A stretch of DNA of 46,531 bases, from positions 1 through 46,531 of the forward strand of contig CAZWAR010000007.1 of assembly GCA_964631965.1 (NCBI GenBank), given 5' to 3'. Below, piece after piece: positions 31,332 through 38,711 of this stretch. Positions within the stretch are counted from its first letter, which is position 1. The number at the start of each line of letters is the position of its first letter. The translations under genes were made by a program, and so were the position numbers. Origin of the DNA: CAIQPS01 sp964631965. Its GTDB lineage: Bacteria; Actinomycetota; Thermoleophilia; RBG-16-64-13. A model generated the notes under the pieces. It had not been told where the DNA came from and searched no databases. It saw only the letters and a program-made list of their open reading frames with translations.

Positions 31332-32556
31332 CATCCCCGCCCTCGAGTTCTGTCACCAATTCATCCAGGAACAGGCCCACATCGGTGACGATGCCGATCG
31401 TCTGGAAGCTGCCCCGGTCGGTCAGCTTTGTGACGGCTGCCGGGTTGATGTCCACACAGACCGTGTGCACTTCGGCGGCCAGCAGATTGCCGGTGGCGAT
31501 GGAGTGCAGCATGCTGCAGAGCATGAGACAGAGGCCGGCGCCGCGCACGTGCTCGCGCATCGTCTGCTGCGCCAGCATGGTGTCGGTGATGACGTCGGGT
31601 AGTGGGCCGTCGTCACGGATGGACCCGGCCAACACGTAGGGGAGGCCTTTCCTCACGATCTCGTAGAACAGACCCTTGGTGAGCATTCCCTGCTCGACGG
31701 CCTGGCGGATACCTCCGGCACGGCGGATACGGTTGATGGCCCGCAGGTGATGCTCGTGTCCGCCCTCCACCGACTCGCCCTCGGTCAGGTTGATGCCTAG
31801 AGACGTGTTGAAGAAGGCCGACTCGATATCGTGAGCGGCGACGGCGTTCCCGCCGAAGATCACGTCGATCCAGCCGGCCCTCACCAGTCTGGCGAACGCT
31901 GGGGCCGCACCAGTATGGATGACGGCCGGTCCGAGCACCGCCACGATCTTCCTGCCGGACTCCTTGTTCTCGCGCATCAACTGGGCCACCCGAGACACCA
32001 CGAGTCTCTTGGGCTTTTCCGACGACACGGCGGAGCCCATGAACTCGAAAGCGCGCGAGGCCTGATGGTCGCGGCCAAGAGGAATCACGCGAATACCGTG
32101 CCGTCCCACCACGATCTGGTCGCCGGCCTCGACTTGGATCAGGGGGATCGTCCGGGCGCTCCCTGTCCTCGTGTCCACCAGGATGCCGCAGTCCATCTCC
32201 GCCCACTCCACCGCGATCCAGCGGCCCTCGAAGCGGACGAAGGTCTCCAGGTTGGTGGTGGAGTAGAAGTCCTCCGGGAAGACCCCATCGGCCGGTGCCG
32301 GCTCCAGCCGGGCGTCGTTCTGCTCCAGCAATTCGACCCCGTGACGTTGCAGCCCGCGGAGCAACTCGTCCAGGGCCGCCTCGTCGGTAGCCGTGACCCT
32401 GAGAACGGCGAGCGAAGTGTCGTCCTTCTCCACGCCAATCTTGAAGTGGAGGATCCGGTACTCCCCGCCCCGATCCAGGATGTCGTCCAACACCCGGGGC
32501 AGCAGCAGGGAGTCGATGATGTGACCCTCGAGCTGGATGTCCTCGTATACGCTCAC
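31315..32556 (-). CDS. LOR/SDH-domain protein, TIGR00300 family (NAD-dependent ornithine cyclodeaminase-like)
   Basis: This 413-residue protein matches the TIGR00300/LOR-SDH family, whose archaeal members and cyanobacterial AgrE C-terminal domain convert ornithine to proline plus ammonia. Typical blocks are the N-terminal EDIQLEGHIIDSLLLPRVLDDI, EDFYSTTNLETFVRFEGRWI, VAVLGPAVIHTGAAPAFARLVRAGWIDVIFGGNAVAAHDIE and the Rossmann end (TVCVDINPAAVTKLTDRGS). GTG at 32556 gives this conserved start; the longer frame to 32649 overlaps rubrerythrin. It starts 4 bases after the rubrerythrin stop, so the two are cotranscribed. The precise reaction here is inferred from the family. Confidence 0.82.
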   Translation of the reverse strand: MSVYEDIQLEGHIIDSLLLPRVLDDILDRGGEYRILHFKIGVEKDDTSLAVLRVTATDEAALDELLRGLQRHGVELLEQNDARLEPAPADGVFPEDFYSTTNLETFVRFEGRWIAVEWAEMDCGILVDTRTGSARTIPLIQVEAGDQIVVGRHGIRVIPLGRDHQASRAFEFMGSAVSSEKPKRLVVSRVAQLMRENKESGRKIVAVLGPAVIHTGAAPAFARLVRAGWIDVIFGGNAVAAHDIESAFFNTSLGINLTEGESVEGGHEHHLRAINRIRRAGGIRQAVEQGMLTKGLFYEIVRKGLPYVLAGSIRDDGPLPDVITDTMLAQQTMREHVRGAGLCLMLCSMLHSIATGNLLAAEVHTVCVDINPAAVTKLTDRGSFQTIGIVTDVGLFLDELVTELEGGDDACTE

Positions 32557-32560
32557 CTGC

Positions 32561-33133
32561 TCAATATGCCTCGACCCACAGTTCGTAGTAGGCCTGGGGA
32601 TGCTTGCATGCGGGGCATTCGTCCGGAGCCTCCGGGCCCTCATGTACATAGCCGCAGTTACGGCAGTGCCACTTCACCGGGGTGTCGCGTCTGAACACGC
32701 GGCCGGCCTCGACGTTGGCGAGCAGCTTGCGGTAACGAAGCTCGTGGTGCTCCTCAACCTCGGCGATCTCGGTGAACGACTCGGCGACGTCGTCGAAGCC
32801 CTCTCTCTTGGCTTCCTCTGCGAAGCCGGGATAGAGGACGCCCCACTCCTCCTTCTCGCCCTCGGCCGCCGCGAGCAGGTTCTCCGCGGTAGTGGCGATG
32901 ACACCGGCCGGGTACGTGGCGGTGATCTCCACGGGTCCGCCCTCGAGATGCTTGAAAAAGACCTCTGCGTGCTCCTTCTCGTTGCCTGCCGTTTCCTCGA
33001 AGATCGCAGCGATTTGCTCGAAGCCGTCCTTGCGTGCCTTGCTCGCAAAGAAGGTGTAGCGGTTGCGCGCCTGGCTCTCCCCTGCGAATGCCTTCAGAAG
33101 GTTCTGCTCTGTCTTGGAACCTTTAATGCCCAC
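32561..33133 (-). CDS. rbr: Rubrerythrin (ferritin-like diiron plus rubredoxin domain)
   Basis: This 190-residue two-domain rubrerythrin is an NADH-linked peroxidase of anaerobes. The diiron domain has E in KAFAGESQARNRYTFFA, EETAGNEKEHAEVFF and EIAEVEEHHELRYRKLL; the C-terminal rubredoxin-like site is CRNCGY with CPACKHPQ. I choose GTG 33133 over ATG 33166 because AAGGAG (33148 to 33143) sits 9 bases before it and the resulting GIKGSKTEQNLLKAF start matches the family. It leads the operon with the LOR/SDH gene. Confidence 0.88.
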   Translation of the reverse strand: MGIKGSKTEQNLLKAFAGESQARNRYTFFASKARKDGFEQIAAIFEETAGNEKEHAEVFFKHLEGGPVEITATYPAGVIATTAENLLAAAEGEKEEWGVLYPGFAEEAKREGFDDVAESFTEIAEVEEHHELRYRKLLANVEAGRVFRRDTPVKWHCRNCGYVHEGPEAPDECPACKHPQAYYELWVEAY

Positions 33134-33294
33134 GATCGGATTCTCCTTCCAGAGGTTGACGGCCATGTGACGATGCTTACATAAGAGGATGGCATATGCG
33201 GCCAGGGTTTTCACACCCCTGCGAGCGGTCCTTGCCACTTCTCGGGTCTCCGACGGCGGGGCCGCCGGAGCTGGGAGAACGCCGGTCGCGCTCT

Positions 33295-34689
33295 CTACGC
33301 GGTCGGATCGGTGACGCGGCCGAGGAAGAGAATCGCCCCGGTGTCCGTATCGCGCAGGGCGAACAGGAACGGACGGTCGACCGTGAGCTGCAGGGACGGC
33401 ATCGGCATGGACGTCGCCCGCATGATGACGGCCGTAGCCGCTGCCGCTTCAGTGCCTTCTTCGTCCACTGCGATATAGGCCTCATGGATGACGTCGCCGA
33501 TGAAGAGGCGCTCCTGACCGGTCATGCCGGAGAAGTCCGCGGCGGCAGGGTCGAAGGCCTGCTCCATGCCGAGGTCCTTGAGGGCGCCGGCGAGACCCGC
33601 CTGGGTACGGAACTCGAACTTGGGGAGGGTCAACTGCACGTCGCCCGCCTGAGTGAGGGTCGCGGCCGCCAGATCAACGAGGCCCGACGGGAGTCGGGAT
33701 TCTACTTCCGCGAAGCGGCCCTGATCGGGGACGATGACCAGCATGGCCAGCTCTCCTCGAGACGGATCGTCCACAGCGTAGGGCAGTTGCACAGCCTGCC
33801 AGCCGTCGCCCTTGCCGTAGGCGAAGCCGGTGGTCTGGCTCATCATGGGCGTGGTGACGGTCGCTCCGGCCAAGGTCGTGAAGCTGCCGTCATAGGTGGA
33901 GTCTTTCTCGAACGGTGAGGCCCAGGTGGCGTCGAGGTAGACGGCGTTCACGAGCACCAGGCGGGTGAGGGCATCAAGGGCGCCTTGGGGGATGAGGTCG
34001 GTTATCTTGTCCTCCGTCTGCCCGGCGACCCACTCGTTGATGGTCCTGCGCGCGTCTTCCGCCGCGGTCTTGTAGTCCACCAGGCGCACGCCGGCCCCGT
34101 AGTCCTTGGCGAGGCTATCCAGGAACAACGTCTCGAAAGGAAGGTCCTTCTGCGCCCAGAGGCTGTTGGCTGTCCTGACCACCACGCCTTGGTCCTTGCC
34201 TTCCGCGTCCTTACCTTGCCAACTGCGCGATTCGAGCAGCGAATCCAAGGAATTGAAGGCCTGATGCAGGGCGTCGCCCTGCAACTGGAAGTGAAGGGCA
34301 TCTGCCATCTCGGCGGCCGTGTCGCCGTCCGCCCCTGCGTACGTCATGGCCAGGGCGGTCTCGATACTGGCGGGCGAGAAGACCAGGTTGCCTCCCCCGG
34401 CCGAAAGTGCGAGGACTGTGTAGAGATCGGCGCCGAAGGCGTTGATAGCGTCGGCCGCAGAGAGGATGTCAGGACGAGATGCCGAGGCTGTCAGACGGGA
34501 GACGGGGGACGCCGCGACCAGCACTCCGTCCTGGGTCACCGTGCCGCTGTTGCCGGCGCTGGATCCGGTGTTTGCCGGCGAAGTGGTGACCTCATCTTCG
34601 CCGGCGCTTCCACACGCGGAAAGGAGCAGGAGAACAGCCGTCAACGCGACCACCAGCATCGTCATCCCGATGACCGTTCGTCCGCTCAT
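33295..34689 (-). CDS. Serpin-family protease inhibitor, lipoprotein
   Basis: This 464-residue protein has a lipoprotein signal (MLVVALTAVLLLLSAC), a Ser/Thr/Gly tether to about residue 65 and a full serpin fold (NLVFSPASIETALAMTYAGADGDTAAEM, NAVYLDATWASPFEKDST, ADFSGMTGQERLFIGDVIHEAYIAVDEEGTEAAAATAV, DRPFLFALRDTDTGAILFLGRV). The hinge GTEAAAATAV is the small-residue pattern of inhibitory serpins. Aligning with antitrypsin puts the scissile bond at Thr-Ser (P1-P1') in RATSMPMP. GAGGAGG lies 5 bases before ATG 34689. It would sit on the outer cell surface and trap a serine or cysteine protease. Confidence 0.88.
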   Translation of the reverse strand: MSGRTVIGMTMLVVALTAVLLLLSACGSAGEDEVTTSPANTGSSAGNSGTVTQDGVLVAASPVSRLTASASRPDILSAADAINAFGADLYTVLALSAGGGNLVFSPASIETALAMTYAGADGDTAAEMADALHFQLQGDALHQAFNSLDSLLESRSWQGKDAEGKDQGVVVRTANSLWAQKDLPFETLFLDSLAKDYGAGVRLVDYKTAAEDARRTINEWVAGQTEDKITDLIPQGALDALTRLVLVNAVYLDATWASPFEKDSTYDGSFTTLAGATVTTPMMSQTTGFAYGKGDGWQAVQLPYAVDDPSRGELAMLVIVPDQGRFAEVESRLPSGLVDLAAATLTQAGDVQLTLPKFEFRTQAGLAGALKDLGMEQAFDPAAADFSGMTGQERLFIGDVIHEAYIAVDEEGTEAAAATAVIMRATSMPMPSLQLTVDRPFLFALRDTDTGAILFLGRVTDPTA

Positions 34690-34853
34690 GCCGTCCTCCT
34701 CACCCCGCTGGTGGGGGTTCGCTACCCTTTGCTCACGGTTGTCCGACGAACCAGTCACGACGAGTGGTTCCTGGCCGGTGCTCACCGCTCATGACCCCTG
34801 GCCGCCGTGCTCCCTACTGGGCATTCCCCGGGTGTCTTCCGGCCGCCTCCGCT

Positions 34854-34882
34854 TTGACAGTCTTCCCTGCAAGGAGAATAAT
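34854..34882 (+). promoter_or_regulatory. Consensus promoter of the LCP gene
   Basis: TTGACA (34854-34859), a 17-base spacer and AATAAT (34877-34882) form a near-consensus housekeeping promoter. The predicted transcript starts near 34889, giving an untranslated leader of about 90 bases before ATG 34978. Confidence 0.7.
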
Positions 34883-34977
34883 GACCGGCGTCTGTTCATG
34901 CAGCTTGAGTGCGCCACACGCGAAGTTCGCAGGGGAACCGTCCCGCCCAGAGAATCTGTCCGAAGAGCTGTTTTCAT

Positions 34978-36486
34978 ATGAGACCCACCGTCTACACCAG
35001 CCGCCCGCGGGATAGCTATCCTGCTCGCCTGTTGAGGGCGCTCCTGTCGGCCCTCATCCCGGGCGCCGGGCAACTGATGGCGGGGGTGAAGCGCCGGGGC
35101 CTGGCGCTGCTGTCGATCTTCGTCGTTATCACCTTCGTTATGGCCGTCATCGTGCTCGCCCAGGGCAAGGACGGGGTCATCACCTGGGTGGTCGAGCCGA
35201 GGATCCTCCTGACTCTGCTCTGGGTGGACATCGTCATCATGTTCATCCGTATCTTCGCCGTGGTCGATGCGTGGCTCACCTCGAGCCGGGGGAGATTGCA
35301 GGCCCTGCGTCCGTCGCGCGGCGGCCTGGCCCTGACCGGTGTGGGGCTGGTGCTCGTTCTTGCGTTCACCGTGATCCCGCACGTGGTGGCCGGCTACTAC
35401 ACCATCGTCACCCACAGCATGCTCACCACGGTCTTCGCCACCGACAGCCCCACCTCCACCACTCATACGACGGAGACCTCGGGCAGCACGGGTGATACGG
35501 GCGGCGGCAACACGAGTAGTTCGGGTTCATCCACGTCGCAGAGCACCACCACCACGGAGGCGGATCCTTTGGAGTGGGGCGGCGACGGGCGCCTCACCAT
35601 CATGCTGATCGGGACGGATGCCGGTTACGGACGCACCGGGGCGCGATCGGACTCCATGAATGTGCTCAGCATCGACACGGAAACCGGCAGAGTGGCCATG
35701 TTCGGTCTTCCCCGCAACACCGGCAACACGCCGCTCGGAACCAAGACCGCCGAGGCCCTGGGTATGAAGACATACCCGGAGATGCTGAACGGCCTCTACA
35801 CGGCAGGGTGGAAGCATCCGGAGATAGCCGAGGACGGAGGCGACCCAGGCGCTGAAGCGGTGATGGAGACGGCCAGCCTTATCCTCGGGTTGCAGATCGA
35901 TTACTACGCCGTCGTCAACATGATGGGCCTCGTGGACATGGTGGACGCCGTGGGTGGTGTCGACGTGAACGTCCCGAAGGCGCTTCATATCACATACGCT
36001 CCGCTCAACGAAGGGGAGGAGAAGAAGTCCTACACCTTCGAGGTGGGGGTCAACCACCTCGACGGCCTCGAGGCCCTGGCCTATGCGCGCGACCGCTCCG
36101 ACAGCGACGACTACGTGCGGATGGGGCGGCAGCGTTGCGTCCTCATGGCCCTGCTCTACCAGAACAGCGTGACCCAGCTGACGCTACGGTTCCCGAAGAT
36201 CGCCGGGGCGATCGAGAAGAGCGTGAGGACGAACATCCCGCTCAGCGCCCTGCCCGAGCTCATCAAGATGCGGAGCAAGGTCAAGACGAGCAACATGATC
36301 ACCCTCGGATTCACCCCGCCGGATTGGATAAGCGGCTACACCGAGAAACGTTACAACGTCCTTGATTTCCCCAAAGTGAAGGCGGCGGTGAAGGCGATAC
36401 TGAACGATCCCGATCAGTGGATCGCCGATCATCCCACCACCACATCCGACGATGGCGCATCCTCCTGCTGGAAGATCAGCGACTAG
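34978..36486 (+). CDS. LytR-CpsA-Psr (LCP) family cell-envelope protein with multi-helix N-terminus
   Basis: This 502-residue protein has an unusual membrane region of about four segments in residues 15-145 (including ALLSALIPGAGQLMAG, ALLSIFVVITFVMAVIVLA, LLTLLWVDIVIMFIRIFAV and LTGVGLVLVLAFTVIPHVVAGYY). A Ser/Thr/Gly linker (about 158-198) and the extracellular LCP domain follow: LIGTDAGYGRTGARSDSMNVLSID, RVAMFGLPRNT, MVDAVGGVDVNVP, LDGLEALAYARDR, DYVRMGRQRCVL. LCP enzymes transfer lipid-linked glycopolymers to peptidoglycan. Standard LCP proteins have one helix, so the extra helices are notable. ATG 34978 has a weak GAAGAG site. It is divergent from the serpin. Confidence 0.85.
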   Translation: MRPTVYTSRPRDSYPARLLRALLSALIPGAGQLMAGVKRRGLALLSIFVVITFVMAVIVLAQGKDGVITWVVEPRILLTLLWVDIVIMFIRIFAVVDAWLTSSRGRLQALRPSRGGLALTGVGLVLVLAFTVIPHVVAGYYTIVTHSMLTTVFATDSPTSTTHTTETSGSTGDTGGGNTSSSGSSTSQSTTTTEADPLEWGGDGRLTIMLIGTDAGYGRTGARSDSMNVLSIDTETGRVAMFGLPRNTGNTPLGTKTAEALGMKTYPEMLNGLYTAGWKHPEIAEDGGDPGAEAVMETASLILGLQIDYYAVVNMMGLVDMVDAVGGVDVNVPKALHITYAPLNEGEEKKSYTFEVGVNHLDGLEALAYARDRSDSDDYVRMGRQRCVLMALLYQNSVTQLTLRFPKIAGAIEKSVRTNIPLSALPELIKMRSKVKTSNMITLGFTPPDWISGYTEKRYNVLDFPKVKAAVKAILNDPDQWIADHPTTTSDDGASSCWKISD

Positions 36487-36713
36487 GTAGCTGGTCCCGG
36501 GCATGGCCTGCTGGTCGCGAGTCTTTCAGCTATGAGTCTGCGGAGTTGAGTCGCCCGGGTCCGAGCCCTCGGGGCGTGACTTGCGCCTGACCTCGGTTCC
36601 CCTGGTTCTTCCCGTCTCCGGTACGTCTGGTCTTCTGCGGCGGCGGCCGCCCCACTGCCAACCTATGGTCCCTGCGCGCCGGATGTCAACGCACAGGCCG
36701 TATTTAGGTCAAG

Positions 36714-36737
36714 AAAATCAATGTCATACTTGATTTT
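36714..36737. promoter_or_regulatory. Operator-like palindrome overlapping the DUF2089 promoter
   Basis: AAAATCAA (36714-36721) and TTGATTTT (36730-36737) form a perfect 8-bp inverted repeat with an 8-base centre. The right arm contains the -35 of the promoter, as expected for a repressor operator. The T run after it also allows reading it as an AT-rich terminator hairpin for the LCP gene, which I think less likely. Confidence 0.5.
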
Positions 36738-36757
36738 TTTAATATTCCGCGTACAAT
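36730..36757 (+). promoter_or_regulatory. Promoter of the DUF2089 operon
   Basis: TTGATT (36730-36735), a 16-base spacer and TACAAT (36752-36757) give a good promoter with predicted start near 36764, about 40 bases before ATG 36805. Confidence 0.6.
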
Positions 36758-36804
36758 CGATTCCATAAGGGGAAGTTAGGTGTCGTCCAGCGGCCGGAGA
36801 GACT

Positions 36805-37164
36805 ATGAGCGAATGGCGAGAATTGACCGACCTTGTGGGCGACAAGCCCTTCACCGTGACCGAGGTGAAGCTTGCTGACCGGGGCGTCGCCATCCGCGGC
36901 GACTTCGAGTTGCCGCCTCTGGCCGGGCTCCGTTTCGAGGATCAGGTGTTCGTCAGCGAATTCGTCCGCTGCCATGGGTCCATCAAGTACATGGAGAAGG
37001 CTTTCGGCATCAGCTATCCGACCGTGAAGAACCGGTTGAACCGTATCGTGCAGCAACTGCACCTCGCTGCTGTGGAGCAGATCAGCGAGAAGGACGAGGT
37101 GTTCGACCTTCTCGAGCGGGGGCAGATCTCCGTGGAAGAAGCCACCGAAAGGCTCAAGAGATGA
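36805..37164 (+). CDS. DUF2089 family regulator-like protein
   Basis: This 119-residue protein lacks the zinc-ribbon start of longer DUF2089 proteins. It has the family core: FELPPLAGLRFEDQVFVSEFVRCHGSIKYMEKAFGISYPTVKNRLNRIVQQL, whose second part is a helix-turn-helix (GISYPTVKNRLNRI). A C-terminal SHOCT-like helical pair follows (VFDLLERGQISVEEATERLKR), shared with the third protein of the operon. It probably binds DNA and may control its own promoter through the palindrome at 36714. GGAGAG lies 4 bases before the ATG; the stop overlaps the next start as ATGA. Confidence 0.8.
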   Translation: MSEWRELTDLVGDKPFTVTEVKLADRGVAIRGDFELPPLAGLRFEDQVFVSEFVRCHGSIKYMEKAFGISYPTVKNRLNRIVQQLHLAAVEQISEKDEVFDLLERGQISVEEATERLKR

Positions 37165-37442
37165 AGATGCCACCCTATCTCGTCGCCATGCGGGTCATGG
37201 AGCAGGAGCGCACCAGATTCCGTCTGTGGTTTCCCCTCTTCCTGTTGTGGCCCCTCATCCTGCCGTTCATCTTGCTGACCCTGCTCGCGGCGGCCGTCGT
37301 GGACGCCTTCCAGCTCCTGGACGGAGGGAAGGGCGCATACACCAGGCTGGCTGTAGGCATCCTGGGCATCGTGGGCGAAACGAGAGGCACAGAAATCTCC
37401 ATCCAGGATAAGACTCGAACCGTGGCCTTCAGGCTGCGTTGA
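37161..37442 (+). CDS. Small membrane protein of the DUF2089 operon
   Basis: This 93-residue protein has one or two membrane helices (about 23-48, LWFPLFLLWPLILPFILLTLLAAAVV), with Pro residues that may allow a re-entrant shape. A basic N-terminus (ERTRFR) precedes them and a soluble C-terminal part ends DKTRTVAFRLR. It starts inside the stop of the DUF2089 gene. I recognise no named family; position between DUF2089 and SHOCT-like proteins recalls envelope-stress operons such as yvlABCD of Bacillus (context comparison only). Confidence 0.7.
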   Translation: MKMPPYLVAMRVMEQERTRFRLWFPLFLLWPLILPFILLTLLAAAVVDAFQLLDGGKGAYTRLAVGILGIVGETRGTEISIQDKTRTVAFRLR

Positions 37443-37463
37443 CGAAAGCGAAAGGAGATCATC

Positions 37464-37898
37464 ATGAGTCAAGAGCGCGACCGCATACTCGATCTTCTGG
37501 CGGCCGGCAAGATCACCGCCGAAGAAGCGGGCCGCCTGTTGGACGCCGTTCAGGCCCGTGCCGGGCAGGAGCCGGAGGAGGCTCCAGCGCCTGTGGCGAC
37601 AAAGACCTCCTCCGGGACCTCACCCAAGTTCCTCTACGTGAAAGTGCTGAGCACGAAGGGCGACAACGTCAACGTGAAGATCCCTTTAAGCCTCGTGAGG
37701 GCGGGCCTCAAGCTCACGTCGCTCATTCCGCCCCAGGCCATGGAGCAGATCGACAAGACCATGGCCGAAAAGGGCATGTCCTTCGACCTCAAGAACATGA
37801 AGCCCGAAGATCTCGAAGAGCTCATGGACTCGCTGCGGGAGATGGAGATCAACGTGGATGCGGCGAATGGGGATAACGTAAGGGTGTACGCAGCCTGA
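37464..37898 (+). CDS. SHOCT-like (YvlB/LiaX N-terminal domain) protein
   Basis: This 144-residue protein begins with the SHOCT-like helical pair RDRILDLLAAGKITAEEAGRLLDAV (5-29), as in LiaX/YvlB proteins. A Pro/Ala linker follows, then a domain with FLYVKVLSTKGDNVNVKIPLSLVRAGLKLTSLIP and repeated Asp/Glu/Met helices (KNMKPEDLEELMDSLREMEINV). The usual beta-propeller-like adhesin domain of LiaX is missing; the second part looks like a short form of it. AAAGGAG lies about 7 bases before ATG 37464. Likely works with the DUF2089 protein. Confidence 0.75.
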   Translation: MSQERDRILDLLAAGKITAEEAGRLLDAVQARAGQEPEEAPAPVATKTSSGTSPKFLYVKVLSTKGDNVNVKIPLSLVRAGLKLTSLIPPQAMEQIDKTMAEKGMSFDLKNMKPEDLEELMDSLREMEINVDAANGDNVRVYAA

Positions 37899-37953
37899 CA
37901 GTCCGAGCCGGTGGTGGCTGCTGCGCCCCGGCGCCTGCGCGAAAGGAGAGGCA

Positions 37954-38682
37954 GTGCAACCCGATGTCTCAACGATACTCGAGCGGCTTTCCATCACGGA
38001 GCCGCTCATCGGATTCTACGACGCCCCCGATCCGGCGCCGTTCGAGCCTCTGGTGGTGCCCAAGGGGAGGCAATGCGTCTTCAGGTCGGTGGCTGATTGG
38101 CGCCGGGGCAAAACCCTTCATCTCACGAAGGAACGGCACGGTTGCGGTGGAATGCATCTGCTGGCTCTGGAGGAGCGGTCCCGGGAGGACATGGTCGGGT
38201 TCTTGTGCGATGAAGAGGGGCTCAAGGCCAACCACGAGCTCATGAACCTGTGGCTCGATTCGGCTCCGCACTACACTCCGGTCCACGAGAACCTGCTCAT
38301 CGGACCGCTGAAGGCCGATCAGTACCAGTACCTGCGCACAGTCACCTGGTATGTGAACCCGGACCAGCTGTCCGTCCTGACCGCCGGCGCCATCTACTAC
38401 AGCCACCCCGACGATCTCAATCCGTTGATCGCCCGGTTCGGCTCGGGCTGTATGCAGCTGGCTGCCCTGTTCGACGACCTCGACGCGCCCCAGGCCCTCA
38501 TCGGGTCGCTCGACCAGGCCGCCCGCGGTGATCTCGATCGTTGCACCCTGGCCTTCACAGTGACCAAGCCCATGTTCGAGTTGCTGGCGAAATGGGGGGC
38601 CGATCCCAAGAGCTCGCTCCACAACCGTTTCCTGGAGAGTCTGCTTCGGGCCCGGGGCGGATCGCTCGGACAGGGGGCGTGA
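37954..38682 (+). CDS. DUF169 family protein
   Basis: This 242-residue protein matches DUF169: the conserved CGGMHLLALEER (64-75) after the Lys-rich LTKERHGC, VTWYVNPDQLSVLTAGAIYYSHPDDLNPLIARFGSGCMQLAALFDD and FTVTKPMFELLAKW. The Cys pair at about 64 and the Cys of GSGCMQ are family features of unknown role. GTG 37954 has AAAGGAG upstream. It follows the SHOCT-like gene by 55 bases and may be cotranscribed. Members are frequent in anaerobes, sometimes near redox or methyl-transfer genes; function is unknown. Confidence 0.82.
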   Translation: MQPDVSTILERLSITEPLIGFYDAPDPAPFEPLVVPKGRQCVFRSVADWRRGKTLHLTKERHGCGGMHLLALEERSREDMVGFLCDEEGLKANHELMNLWLDSAPHYTPVHENLLIGPLKADQYQYLRTVTWYVNPDQLSVLTAGAIYYSHPDDLNPLIARFGSGCMQLAALFDDLDAPQALIGSLDQAARGDLDRCTLAFTVTKPMFELLAKWGADPKSSLHNRFLESLLRARGGSLGQGA

Positions 38683-38711
38683 CCTCGCAGCGCCCGAGCC
38701 TCCCGCTTCCG

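Larger units (their letters stand above)
36487..36804. other. Intergenic region with AT-rich promoter segment; no gene seen
   Basis: The first two-thirds (to about 36690) is GC-rich with possible weak hairpins around 36551-36576 that could end LCP transcription. From 36700 the base composition turns AT-rich and contains the operator-like palindrome and promoter of the DUF2089 operon, listed separately. I see no coding frame. Confidence 0.6.

Noticed and set aside
33134..33166. Upstream ATG start for rubrerythrin
   Set aside because: No ribosome site before it, while AAGGAG lies 9 bases before GTG 33133 and that start matches the family.
34881..35015. Small frame starting ATG after AAGGAG upstream of the LCP gene
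   Set aside because: Its ATG overlaps the -10 of the consensus promoter, so the main transcript would not include it, and it runs into the LCP gene in another frame.
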